From the NCBI GenBank assembly GCA_018398765.1, contig JAHBMJ010005653.1, positions 1 through 62,696 on the forward strand: a stretch of 62,696 nt of DNA. The letters are read 5' to 3'. Positions 33,654 through 46,059 of this stretch are shown in pieces (position 1 is the stretch's first letter; each line of letters opens with the position of its first letter). The position numbers and the translations under genes were made by a program. A model generated the notes under the pieces. It had not been told where the DNA came from. It did not search any database and saw only the letters and a list, made by a program, of their open reading frames with translations. The stretch comes from Chromera velia (Eukaryota; Sar; Chromeraceae).

Positions 33654-36600
33654 ATGTCGGCAGAAGACATCGCGGAGCGAATTGTCCACGAGGGTCACCT
33701 GACCAGGACGCAAATTGAGGAGATCAAGAGGGTCTTCAAGGCAGCCGACAAAGGTCAGACAGACACCACTCTGCCGAGCTTGCACCCTTCCTCCTCTTCT
33801 CCCCCCATCTTCCTTTCTTTCCTTTCTGCGTTTTCTTGCCGTGTGCAGATGGTAGCGGTGCTTTGACTGCTGACGAAATTGACATCATGCTGAATAAACT
33901 CACAGAATCCCGGACATCCGCAGGCGCCTCAGCAATGCAAGATACGCCCTCTCTCGGCTTGGGTCTCTCCAGTCTCTCGGCGGGCGAGTTCCTTCGGCGC
34001 CTGGACAAGGACGGGAACGGCCGCGTCGACTGGCGGGAGTTCGTATACACAGTCGCAGAGTGGCTGTGTGAGAGGAGGGCAACAGGCGCGGGGGGTGCGG
34101 GAGGTATGGACAGACAACAGTCAACGAGGGGGTCTCTGTTGGTAAGCCCCGGGGGTGCTCGAGGGTCCGAGGGAAGGTCACAGCTCCACAGAGACATTGC
34201 AAACTGTCTGCTGACCTTCTCAAGCGCAGATCCCCAGAGAGACGCCACGAAACCGCTCTTCGGGTTTGGGGGTCAGACTAACCAGAGGTGAGTGCGGCCC
34301 TGTCTCCCTGCGTCTCTTTTTTATGCGCGACCGGTGGCTGTCGAATTCCTTCCAAATCCGCAAATAGAACACGGAAGATAAGGCTACGCGCACTGACGGA
34401 ACTATGTAGGGTGGTGTAACAACGGGAATGTCAGCAGGTGCCCGTCTGTTTGTCTGCTTTTTTGCCTTGGCAAAGGAAGGACATGAGGGTCCCACTGTCG
34501 CAGTTGAAGTCCATCCGAGGCTCTGGTTTGTTGTTCCGGCCTTCTGCATTGTCCTCTTCTCTGCTTGGATTGCGTTTGATTGTTTTCGGTTCTGCATGCA
34601 GCCGCTTCTCGACAGGATTGCACCGGTCAGGGCCTGCAACGGCTTTCAGGGGTCAGGGGTTGGGTGAGCGTGCGTCAGGTCCTCTGCTGTGCTGGTCCCA
34701 TGACTGCGAGTTCCAGGAGGTTGCAGACCCTGCACTGACCTCTCAGAGACTGCAGTTCACCCTGGAGACGGTGGGCAATGAGGGGGGGGCTCGACTGCAA
34801 CAGGCAGTGGGTTCAATCGCAAGGGCTGGGGTGGTGCTTCAACAACAGCAATTGGGTGCGGGGGCTGTGGGGACTGGGGTTGAGGGGTTGGATCTTTCGG
34901 TTTTGGATTTTTCGGTGTCTCTTCTCCTGGATTCTCTGTGCATTCTGGATACGTTGAAGACCCCGGATGAGAGGGTCTTGGCCTCAGGGGCGATCGCGGT
35001 CCTATTTGAGTGTATGCTGACAGGGGACTCGGGGGGAACGGGGGCGAGTTCTGCTGCTGCCGGTCTGATGTCGATGTCTGGCCTGTCTACCCAATTCGTG
35101 GGGGGGCTGGTCAGACTGGCTGCTCTGGACAGCAATCCGCAGCTTCAATGGAGGACCCTCAGCCTTCTGTCCTTCGTTGCAGGTCNNNNNNNNNNNGGGG
35201 GGGGGGGGGGCAGGGGAGTTGATGGAAGAGAGAGGACGGTGCTTCTGTTCTCCTCCTGTTTGCGGGAAGATCTTTGCATTGTTTGTGTGTCTTTTTTATG
35301 ACGAATGGGTGGATTTAGCATGTAAAAGGACGGATGGACGGATGCGTCGTGCGTGTGGATGCTTTTGCTTGTCTTTCTCTTCGTGAAAAAGCTTCGCTTT
35401 TCCATTCCAGTCATCGACTTTGCCATCTCCTCACCTTTTTTCTTTTTGCTTCCGTCTTCCTCTTGCAGGAGGGCCCAGGGTGGCAGACGCCCCTCATAGC
35501 AGCCTCCTGTATCCCCCCAACGCCCACGTCTGCCAGGACCTCCTCGTGCATGCCGGGGCCCTTCCTCTGTTGACCCGGATTCTGACTGGGGAGACGGCGT
35601 CGCCATTCTTCGATGTGGAACTGAGAGCAGTCAATATGGTCAGTCAGTCTTTCTCTCTTTCTCTTGATCGTCTCCCCTTTTTCTGTGTGTTTGCTCTGCT
35701 GAAGCGTCTTTTCTTATGGAACTCTCAGAGGGGCTTCATGAGGGCACCGATGTGCTGCCACAAGAACGGGCGCATGTCTGTCTCCCTGGATATCGACTGT
35801 AGCCTTGAAGGGAGTTAGTTCAAAGGGGCAAACTGACTGATTGACTCTGCCTGTCACAAGATGCCTGCAGGGAGGCTTCCAGCATGCACGGATAGAGGAA
35901 GTGCTGTTTTCAGGGTGGTATGACAGCATGACTCTTTCCGTCTGCCTCCTCTGACTTCTTTCTTTCCGTGTGTCCAAAATGCAGTGGATGGTTTGTCCCC
36001 TTCCCGATGTATGCATGCAGGTAGGGTGGCTCTGCAAGGGAAGCCCCAGGCACAGAGACCTGATCGTGTCCTTTGGCCTCGTCCCTGTGCTGACAGCGAA
36101 GGTGCAGGCTGCAAGCTGTCAGTCAGTCAGTCAGTCAGTATGAGGATCTAATTCCACTCAAGGAGCCTGTCAGGGTGTACGTGAAGGGAATGACGGACCA
36201 TGCAGCAACGATGGACAAAGAGAACGTCGATGTGCAACTCATTGCACATCTCTGTTTGTTCACATAGATTCGCATCTGCCTCTTTGTCTGGCCTGGTATC
36301 CTCGAGCGTGCGGCCGCTTTTTCTGGGGAGTTACTTCCGCAATTCTGCCATTTCATACCAGCTCTTTCTCTCTCCCCCCTTGATCTGCTTATGAGCATGT
36401 GCGTAAATGCATTTGAGTGACTACAGCCCTGACCCCAGAGCAATTGCTGGCACTGCGTCGTGCTCTCTCCTTCTCTCTGGCCATTATCGCGGGACACCCC
36501 CCCGAGTTCGCCATCGTACCTGAGCCCAGCCCCCTGCTCGAAAACCACGAAGTCCTCCCGGGGCTCCGTGCTGCCCTTGCGGCCCTGTTCCTCTCCGCGA

Positions 36601-39600
36601 AGGACTCGGGAGACCCTGTGGCTGCCACTAACGCCCTCTGCGGCCTCGCAGCCTGCTTAGGGGGGGCCGTGCCGGAACCTCACAACGTCCAGCTCTGGTC
36701 CTCTATCGTGGAGGCCGTCCATGCTGAGGATCCGAGAGTGCAGAGGTGGGAAGGGAGATGTTTTGTTTGCTTCTTCTCTTGCGGGGTTAGTCTCTGCCCA
36801 TTCCTTCTTTCGTTCTTTCCTTTCTTGCGTCTCTTTCTGTCTTCTCTAATTTGTTACCCGGTTGTTTGCCTTCCCTGGTGTTTGTTTCCGTTCTCCGTTC
36901 AGTTTGCTGCACGTATGTTGGCAGATTCGATGTCATTTGTTCTCGCTACGCGCGGACAGGCGCGGAGGTCTGGTGTCAGGCATCACTTCTCGCACGTTTC
37001 AAATCATCACAATGGTTTTCTGAATGGACACAAAACAAAAGGCAAAGAATCAATCGAGTTTTGATTGATAAGAAAGAGAAGTAGACAAAGGGATACGATC
37101 GTTGGCGGTGTTCGTCCAAAGGTTTTTTTTTTCTTCCTTCCGTTCGTCTGCTTCTTCTTTTTTGGTGTATGCTTGCAGGGCGGCTTTGACGTGCATCTTC
37201 GAGTCTCTCCTTTCGCACCCCGTCACCCAGGTCCAGGCTTTCTTTCCAGTGGGTCTCCTCCCCTCTCTCGTGAGGTTCTTGGGGGCCTGCAGCTCTGCCG
37301 CCGCTCTCCCTTCCCGTGCTCGTAGACCGAGCAGGTGAGTGACTTGGAGATGGAGGGGGAAGGGAAGAGACCAATAGACAGAGAGCCTTCTGCTGCTTTT
37401 GTGTATGGCTCACTTTCGTTCACCCGGTTTTCTGTTTGCAGGTCAGACGCGCTCTCGCTGTCTGCTGAGGAGAAGCTGCGAAGAAAAAGACTCGTCCATA
37501 AACACCTCGCACAGACCACCGCGCTTGATATTTTGGGGATTGTGGGTACTCTTTTCAAGGAGGAGGAACGAGTTGCGGGGGGTGGGGAAGTGCCTGCATC
37601 ACCCCTGACGTCCGATCACGGAGGGAGAGGGAGGTTCGACCTGCAGGAGTTCTATAACGCAGCTACAACGATAGCTTCTGTGGATTCGTTGCGGAATTGC
37701 CTGGTGGCCTGTATGTTGAAATTCTCTGGAAGCTCCAGACTGGCGTCTCAGAGACCTGTGCAGAGCATGCTGTCCTCCTTGGCGTCTCTGCTTCCCCTTT
37801 GCACAGAGGAAGACCCTGTTCTCTCTGCGCTCTATGGGAGAGATGGGGCTTTGGTGATTGACTTCGTTCTTCTGGCTGACCTCCTGATGTGCATCGCAAA
37901 TCTCGTGAGAGCTCCCGGGGTCAGTGCATGGCGAGGGGGCGGTGGACGTTCTTCCTTCCTTCCTACCTTCCTTGCTTCCTTCGTTCGTTTCTTTTTGTCT
38001 TTCCTCTTCACTTCCCTTCGCTTCTCGTGGAATTGGCATCGTATGCTGTTGAATTGAGGAGAACCAGTGGTTGAGACTTGAAGCCATGCGAGTTCTCTCT
38101 CTCTCTTTATCCCTTTTTTTCTTTTCTTTCTTGCCCGGTGCATGCAGGCTGGAGACTTCGTTGGGGCGGCCCTTGTCCGTCACTTGATGACCTCGATGCG
38201 CCACGTTCTGAGCGCTCCTGATAACCTGCTCACCTGGAGGGGGGGAGACCTGGATGGGCCTCTGTCAGCCTACTATGAGCATGTTGTTGGGTGCCTCGTT
38301 GCCGTAGAGGATCTAGATAGAGACGTCATCAGGTCTCTCGAAGAGCTCGGTCAGACCTCACTGCCCGAGCTAAGGGCAAAGGAAATGCGCGCAGCTGCTG
38401 CGGACTCTTCTGATCTTGTGGACACCTCTGAGACCCCCGTGGACATTCTGGTCCTAGACCTAGACCCAAGGGGGGCGTATCCTAACGGTACTAACAAAAC
38501 AATCAGGAGTTACTATGCGGTGTCTCTAATCGAGGTGCGCTACTTGATAGAGCAGATGTACGGGAGGTCGCCTCTAGACATTCGTTGGATTCCTGTGCCC
38601 CCTGCAGTCATATCAAAAAGTGCTGTGGGCTCTACCCCCACCCCCCAGAGTCCTTTCCTTCCCAACAGTGTCGTTTCTCCCAACACCTACGCGCCCCCTT
38701 CACCCCTTCTGATCAACGATCAAGAGACCTGGTTCAAAATCAAAAGGCAGATCAAGTTCTCCCCCCCTCCTTTCTTTGCCACTCACAGAAGCACTCTGGG
38801 AGGAGCCCCCCCCGCCCCCCTGGGCCTCCCTGCCCTCCACGCAGGAGGCGCAGAGTCACTCTATCTCCACCTGAATGCAGCCCACGTCGTGAACACTCAG
38901 ACGATGCGTGCGCAGGCAGAGGGGACAAATCCGGTCCTTGCCCAGAACCGTATCCTCCTGGGTGTGTCCAACCTCTCCTGCAACACAACAGTCGCCTTCC
39001 AATTACCCAACGCCGCCCCAGTGAGGAACCCATTTGCTCCCCAAGGCACCACCCAGCCTCAGCCGAGTGTGTTCGGATCCACTCAGGGTGTCCAAGCAAG
39101 GTGGGGTCTCACCGCGGGCACACCCCACCAGGCGGCAATGGGGTCTGTTTTCGGCCCCCCGCAGCAGCAACAACAGCAGCAAACCCCCCTCTATGCACTG
39201 CGTAACGCCTTCAATTCTGCTGCGGCTGCCGGCACCACGGTTGCGAAACTTCTCGACACAGCCGCAAGACTCGTAGTGCAGCACACAGGGGCGGACGGTA
39301 TGGTTTCGCGGGACGGCGTTGTTCGTATCTTTGCCTCCTTGGGGGTTCAGGATCCCTCGGCTGTCGATCACGCCCTGACTCTGTTCGATACCGCATGCAC
39401 CGGAATGGTCGACAGGAGAGAACTCACAGTCGGGTTGGCAGTCTTGATAGGATCTCAGCAACACTCGGCAGCCTCCATGCAGGCAGGGGGGGTGCAGACC
39501 TCCGTGGAAGAGAGACTACTCTTGGCCTTCAAGGCATTCGACACGAACGATAACGAGTCGGTCAAAACGGATCAAGTAGTTTGATTTTTTTTTACCATTT

Positions 39601-40389
39601 TTTTGTTTAAAGTGTTTCTATTCAAGAAAATCTGTTCAAACCGTGTCCATCCAAGGAGCTCAACACAAGTGAAGGAGAGACAGTCGGCAGGACCGCCACC
39701 CTCGATCTGTCCGCAAGTTAGAAGTCTGTCCTAGCGTCTTTGTCATACAGATGAATGATGCGTGAGGCGTGAAACGGCCTTGCAGCGTTCGGCTTTTTTC
39801 TGTCTTTCGTACACTTCTCTTTACGCACATCATTCTATTGATGAATGTCTGTCCTTCCTGTGCCGAATCATGACCTCACATTCTCAGTCTCCTCCCTTAT
39901 CTCGCCTCGTCTGTTGACTTCTTGTCGTTCTCTTTGATTCTCCCTGCAGATTTATCGACCCCCCCGAGCTGTACAACCTGGTCAAGTACTCCCTCAGAGT
40001 GAAGGGGGTGCAGACGGCCCCTGGAGAAATCGACTCGATGGTCAGTCGGTCGGGCTGCACCTGTCTGTGTGAGACAAAAATTCAGATCCGCATGCTTACC
40101 TCTCGAGTGTGCCTGATCTGCTTCACTTCTTCTCGGCGGCTTGCGCGTTTCTTTGCAACCGTTGATTTTTTGTTGTTTCTGGTCTGACTGTGATCCATTC
40201 AATTTCTACTGCATGAAAGCGGGCATCTGATTTTGGACCTTTCCTGTTGTTTGTGCTGAGCAGGTGAACCTGATCATGCAGCACGCGGATCAGGTGAGAG
40301 ACGGGAGACTTTCTTTTGCCGAGTTCAAAAGAGCAATCTTCCTGGGGCTCCTCCCAGCAAATCCTTTCTGGGACTCCCCGGGGACGTGA
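33654..40389 (+). CDS. ARM/HEAT-repeat protein with EF-hands at both ends, about 11 exons
   Basis: Exons 33654-33753, 33849-34287, 34602-35182, 35469-35638, 36021-36117, 36427-36745, 37179-37334, 37442-37919, 38148-about 39575, 39950-40040 and 40264-40389. Phases agree through exon 9; the junction from exon 9 to exon 10 is unsolved. The product is about 1,330 aa. Exons 1-2 encode two EF-hands (the first, DGSGALTADE, is split by intron 1; the second is DKDGNGRVDWREF). Exons 3-8 are helical and Leu/Ala-rich with importin-alpha-like pieces (GSPRHRDLIVSFGLVPVL, FPVGLLPSLVRFLG). Exon 9 has a Gln run and Phe-Gly dipeptides, then EF-hand-like FDTACTGMVDRREL and FDTNDNESVKTDQ. Exon 11 ends with DGRLSFAEFKRAI. 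A Ca2+-responsive scaffold or transport factor is inferred. The family is not identified. Confidence 0.75.
35186..35196. other. Assembly gap (run of N)
   Basis: Eleven N followed by a run of about 14 G, inside intron 3 of the ARM/EF-hand gene. The gap size is probably nominal. Confidence 0.95.
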
Positions 40390-40619
40390 AGGGGGGAGGA
40401 GGGAATCGGGAGGGGGGCCAAGAGGGAGTGGTGGGGACTGCCAATCAAGCAACACATGTCTTCTACAATTGGTAACAGAGGGAGATTCTGCCAGGGCTTT
40501 GGGGTTGGGGGGGTGGGGGTGAAAAGTCGGACATGCAGTACCTGTCGAAAAGCTTTGGTCGCAGTGAAGACTCGCTGACAAAGAAACAAAACGCTCTGAA
40601 CATTGCAAGTTTATTTCGG

Positions 40620-41290
40620 GTATGAACGAAGGTTCTAATCGTTACTTCTTTAAACCTGCTTTTGAGGAAAATCGAGGAAATGCTGCTTTACAATTAAACT
40701 TGTAGACTGAGCTAGTCACAATAATCCATAGATTAATTTTCTAATTTTTGCTTCTATTTCCAGGGGGGAAAAAAATGTAATAAATTCTTCTAGAGTTCTT
40801 GATTTGCTAAAAACGAAGCAGAGATTTGGTTTTTAAACTTTTGTTTTTCGAATTTTAAGTTATTTCGAATATTTTCTAATTTTTTGAAATTAATCATTTT
40901 GAAATTCTTTAAAATCAATGAATCAATTGAAAACATTTTTGTACGTACATATTTTAGCATACACGATTATAGATGGGACTAGTAGAAATTTAAAGTCGTT
41001 TTTAAATTTAAACATGTAAGACGTGTGAGCGGCACAGTAAGCCTTATGTTTAAATGTGCCAGAAAGAAGCGTGGTAGTAGCAAGTTTTGTATAGTTTTGC
41101 GTGATGTATGTAATAAATTGAATGGTGGAAGTGATTAAACGTGACAGAGTGCGAAACTTTGAATTGTATATATTAATGTCGTTTTACATTTAATATAATA
41201 TTCAATTTACATTCTCAAACTGACCATGAATCACATGATACTCAGTGACAAACTGGTCTGCTAGTCAGACCTCCTTCCCTAAGAATCTAC
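40620..41290. other. AT-rich island, no gene seen
   Basis: It begins about 230 bp after the stop of the ARM/EF-hand gene, is very AT-rich and carries no long frame. Confidence 0.45.
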
Positions 41291-41692
41291 ATGAGCCTTG
41301 TTATGCTCTAGAGCCTTGTACGTAGCTAGCTAATAGTTGGTAGCAGGGCCAGGTCTGAGCGGCTCGCTCCCCGCGGGCCGGTGTGCATGGCACATCATGA
41401 CGTCAAGCCGAGTTCGGGCCGACCCTTCAAACAGCGCGCGCGCGCGTCTCGTCGTTCTAGCGCATGGGGAAAAAATGAAAAAAAAGAGACCCCGGTATAT
41501 ACTCCGGCCCATCATTGTTCTGTAGTGATTGGTTTGGTTGTCGCTGATTGAGGGTGTTCTCACTGAGTCTTCAGTTTTCCAATTATCTCAGTATTCGTCA
41601 GCCCAACCCTGCTCCAAAGCATCAGCAAAACTTTCTGCGTAAGGTTCATTTTGCTCATTCTCCGCTCAAAAGCTGCCCACTGACTCAGAACC

Positions 41693-42109
41693 ATGATGTG
41701 CCGTCTCCTTTTCTTCTTGCTTCTTGTGCTCTGTACCGCTGAGAGAGACCTCTTCCTGAGGGCAAAGGGGGCTGCAGAAGTCTCCACAGGTGTGGACGTC
41801 TCCACAAAAGAGCAGCTTGCAGAAGTCTCTCCCGACGAAAGTGCGCCAAAGAGATCTCTTGCTACGTGGCGCTGCGTAGAGGGGAAAGGAGTTGATCACT
41901 CGATGGGATGCACATCCGAAATTGGACACACGGCTTCTAACACCAAGGGATCTTGCGAATCGGACTGCGAGGGCAACTCTGAGTGTACCATGATCTGGTT
42001 CAGCAACCTATACAACGGGTGCTATCTGATTCGGGGTAGCCCCCCTTGTGCGGATCTGTACGACTACGAGGGTGAGAACCCCCCTCCGACAGCTTGTTGG
42101 TGGCACTGA
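41693..42109 (+). CDS. Small secreted Cys-rich protein (PAN/apple-like spacing)
   Basis: 138 aa from ATG 41693. Residues 2-17 (MCRLLFFLLLVLCTAE) form a clear signal peptide. After a variable Ser/Val/Glu-rich spacer, the mature part has eight cysteines within about 75 residues: WRCVEGKG, GCTSEIG, CESDCEGNSECTMIW, NGCYLIRG, PPCADLY and a final CWWH. The block C-x3-C-x5-C-x(6-9)-C-x-L recalls PAN/apple domains, which bind sugars or proteins at the cell surface of alveolates, but the match is loose. It is a single exon with no obvious partner among its neighbours, extracellular or in the secretory pathway. Confidence 0.65.
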   Translation: MMCRLLFFLLLVLCTAERDLFLRAKGAAEVSTGVDVSTKEQLAEVSPDESAPKRSLATWRCVEGKGVDHSMGCTSEIGHTASNTKGSCESDCEGNSECTMIWFSNLYNGCYLIRGSPPCADLYDYEGENPPPTACWWH

Positions 42110-44100
42110 AATACAAGGCGGATGTAACCACAGGTCCGTTTCACTGTTTTTTTTGTCACCTGCAAACTTTGAAGGAACTCTCTTGCTGTTTGCGTTTCTG
42201 CCGAGCCATTTCCGTTGTCTCTGTCTGCAGAATCTTCCTTCTACTTCAAGTGCCATCTCCTTTCTCTCTGCTTCTTTTGTCGGGCTCCAGTGTGATCTCC
42301 TTGATTCGCATTGGTCCTCTGTGCCTGTATGCTTTGTATCGATCGACCCTGCGTGATTTGAACGCTTTGGATCCGCCATTTCTAGCAGAAATGGTTGACA
42401 CGCCGATCGATGCATTCAACGGTCCTTTGATCCCAGTCCAACGCCTCACTTTCTGCCGCAGCAACTCAGCCACAGCTTCTCACAGTGTGTGTGTGGTACG
42501 TGTGTTCCTCCTTCCCTCTTTTCACCTCTATTTGCAGGCATTCTCGGTCGTCTTCAGGCTGTCCTTTGCTCAACGCATGACGTGCACTTCGTCTCCCTAC
42601 AAGGGTCTGCATCTTGACATGCTTGTGCGCGACTACACCAAGAAGGTAAAAAGAACGCTGTACGGCTACGTCAAGAAGCACAGTCTACGCCTACGTGTTG
42701 ATGAACCATGTGCGCCTATATGAAGAAAAAGATCGACTCTGACCCCGTTTTGTGTGCACCCGAGAGAGAGCCGAGTCGACCACTGGCGACACGCGTGCAG
42801 ACAGGGTTGGCTAGGATTGGTGTTGAAAGAGAAGCAGAGTTCGGCATAAGGATACATGCTTCGGACTCGCTTGTTTTTCCTGTCTTTCTTTAGTTTGATC
42901 GATGCAGGAATGCCCGGAGTGTATTTGCGATTCGTTGGATAGATGAATGATGAGAAGCTTTGCTTGGGAGGGCTCGCCAGCTTGGTCTGGTCGGAGATTC
43001 GTCTCGTCCAGTTCAAGTCACTCGTTCCTTGTCGCACAACAAGAAAGACTTCGTTCCGTCTCTTGCTTAAGCAAGTTCTTTTTCGGCTCCCTTGTCTTCT
43101 GAGTGCCTGATCTGATGGTGAGGCGAAAGCCTCTTTGCCAAAAGACATGACCGACGTACATACATTCGAAACGTCGAGGGTGCCTGTGCACGAGGTTGCG
43201 TATGTTTGGCCGGTTGCCTTTTCAATGTCTCAAGTCTGGATTTGAAGGTGCGGGACAAAGACGCCGAGACACCTTCGCATGACCGATGCAGTTTCAGGCG
43301 GTTGAGTTGGGGTCTGCTATTGTGGTGTGTCTGTGAAATTTTTCGTCTGAAGGAGCTTTTGTCCGTCGCGACCTTTGAGGCTTTTGTCTTTACCGTTTAC
43401 CTGGCTGCCGAGGAACTCCTCGGCGTGTGCCGGCATGTTTGTCTCCTTCCCTCCCCGCCTTTCCTTCAAGTACATTTCGTCGAATACACTTCAAATCACT
43501 TCAATGCTGGACTGAGATGTTTTTTCAATGCAGGTTTTTCAGGCTTGAAGTTTGCTCTCTTGATTCTTCTTTGTCCCAGTTCGTGGTTGTTTGCATGAAA
43601 GTCTGCGGAATGACAGCCAGAAAGTCGAAGCAAAAGGACGTAAGAAAAAGAACCTTTGTCTTCTTTGCCTGGTAGGTCCGACTCGGTCGACTGGTCGACT
43701 CCTTTAGTATCTTTACGTGTCCCCCCTATGAGACAGACGTACTGGAGCTAGTACTGAAGAACTGAGCATCTTCCCCGTGTAGAGACTTCCCTAAGTGGGG
43801 ACCTTTCTGCTCGGACGTGATGCTACTGCCAGTGCCTGATGCCCTTTCGTGGAATTTTCAGTCTTGGTGTTCGAAAGCCTATAATCAGCTAGGTTATCAG
43901 ATTATGAAAGGTAACAAGCAACTTGAAGCAAGGCAGGCTTGAAGCAAGAAAATACAATTTTCAAACAAACTAAATTAACTAATATACTTATATGTAAACC
44001 TATATCTCTAGTTTTATATATATGTACCGGTATTTGTTTTTATCAGCATGCTAGGCCTTTTTTATGATCGTGAACGTTTTCCCATTCAAAAACGAAAAAA
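42110..44100. other. Intergenic, no supported gene
   Basis: Several open frames (for example 42094-42723 and 43206-43598, plus strand) have hydrophobic or mixed composition, with no domain or splice support. AT content rises from about 43930. Confidence 0.4.
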
Positions 44101-44101
44101 A

Positions 44102-44440
44102 GCCTTGCACTATAAAATTCTTAAAAAAAAAAAAATGAAGGTCTTATTTTTTTTTTTAGAATTTTACAAAACTAAAGCTATTAGTAGAGCACTTCAATCT
44201 GTAGATGATCGAAGGTTATAAGAAATCTCCATTGCTGGCAGACCGCTGAGACCGGCAATTGCCGGCAGCAAAAGGTTATTTTCGATCAGTAGACTGAGTA
44301 GAGATCACAACCCTGCATTAGCCTGCAATAATGCTAAATTTAATGATCAATTTTCTAATGATTTTGTTCCAAAATTCTACTACTAAAAAAAAAAAATTGA
44401 GGTCTTTGATTTTTTTTTTTAGAATTTTTTAGTGTAAGGC
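44102..44440. mobile_element. AT-rich element with terminal inverted repeats
   Basis: The left end GCCTTGCACTATAAAATTCT and the right end AGAATTTTTTAGTGTAAGGC are imperfect inverse copies, each followed inward by a long A or T run and a second inverted block (TGAAGGTCTT and TTGAGGTCTTTG). The interior is non-coding. No certain target duplication is seen. A non-autonomous DNA transposon is the likely explanation. Confidence 0.55.
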
Positions 44441-45177
44441 CTTGCCAGCATGCCAGTGCATATATATACTTACAATTTAAATTAAGTTTTACACTAGGTT
44501 TTAGAATAAAATTTTGTATTACATAATCATGATTTAGTAACTTTTAAAAATGTGTACTATCATGCAGAAAATTCTGAGCTAGACTGCATGGGAACTATAG
44601 CCTTGGAATTTGACTTAAAATTAAAAAATACTGAGAGTTTAAGAAATCGTATATATGTATGCATAGGATAATATTAAACCTCGTATAAAAGGTTATGCAG
44701 CGCTAGATGGAACGGCATCTCATGGCAGCGTTTTATGATCTGGCTGATAATCTTTAAAATTCCCCAGTTCTTAAGACTAGTTTTATATTGTATCTTTGGT
44801 TGTATCCTAGGTTGTATCACTGTCAACCTAGATGCTAGCCTCAGGCTATACGTGACAATCGGTCACACAATAGGTTAAATTATAGTATTCCTGAACAATT
44901 CATTTTTTCTCCAGAGCTTTTGCTTTCTTTTTGTACCCGTCCGCCACCCAGCCCTTCTGCAGCCCCTCTTCAATGGCTTTTCCCCTCCCCAGTTTTGTCC
45001 TTTTCCGGCCCTCCTCCAACTTTGGGAGACGGCCAGCTATTTATTGCCAACCGTCACTCTTTGACTAGGGGACGTGCTTTATGAATATGTCCGGTCTACG
45101 TGAAAGCACCTTGATTTTCGTCTCACCTTCCCCGTCCCCCCCCCACTGGGCCGTCAATTGGAACTCTAGACGGATAA
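44441..45177. other. AT-rich flank and 3' region of the MYND gene
   Basis: AT-rich to about 44890, then GC-balanced sequence leading into the last exon of the minus-strand MYND gene. Nothing coding is supported. Confidence 0.4.
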
Positions 45178-45988
45178 TCAATTCACCTTTTCCCCCTTCG
45201 TCGCTGGCGCGGCAGGTCCGTGCGAGTGGCCCGCGGGGCACTTTCCGGGGATACCCGTGTGGGAGTGCGAGTGGGAGTGAGACGGTGAGGGCATCCCCTG
45301 AACGGACACTTCTGCGTTTTTCATTTTCTCCCTCAGTTTGCGGATTCTCTCTGCCTCCATGTCCACCGTTCGCTTCTCCCTCACCTCCAGTCTCACGAAC
45401 CGCATCGCAGAGACCAGGAGGCTCGGGTTGGAGGCCAGGCCGAGGCCCAGGAATCGAAGCAGCCCCACCACGGGCGTGCCGACCCCCCCGAACGCGAGCA
45501 TCAGAGGCCCCAGGGCAGAGACAAACCCCAGGTTCAGACCTGCAGTTGCCACTGGAGACGCCACACGGGTACGGAGGAGTACCAGCATGCAGATCATCAG
45601 CCAGACTCCGTACAGGAGGACCTGCAGGCATGCAGATTCATTTCCATGTGAGGGAGGAAGACGAAGGGATTTCTTTCGTGCGCACAGGGGAAAGGAAAAG
45701 AGTTTGTCCCGTCGAGGTGAACTGGCGTCTTTTGGATTTCACCGCGCGAAGAGGGAGAAATTTGGAGAATCGGAAAAAACAATAGAAACAAAGCATGTAC
45801 AGGCCATGTCAAGGACAAAACGGGCACTGCTGAGAGCCAGAGAGGGCTGCCAGGAGGAAGTAAAATCAGAGAAGGCAGAGAGAGAAAACGAAACATACCA
45901 GGGACCGTGAAGAGAGATAGAAAGGGATTCCCGAGAAATAGAGGGAGGGAGGGAAAGACACAGACACAGACACAGACACGCACGCGCG

Positions 45989-46059
<71 letters not shown>

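Noticed and set aside
35186-35230. G-run as a quadruplex element
   Set aside because: It borders the assembly gap and is probably a sequencing or assembly artefact.
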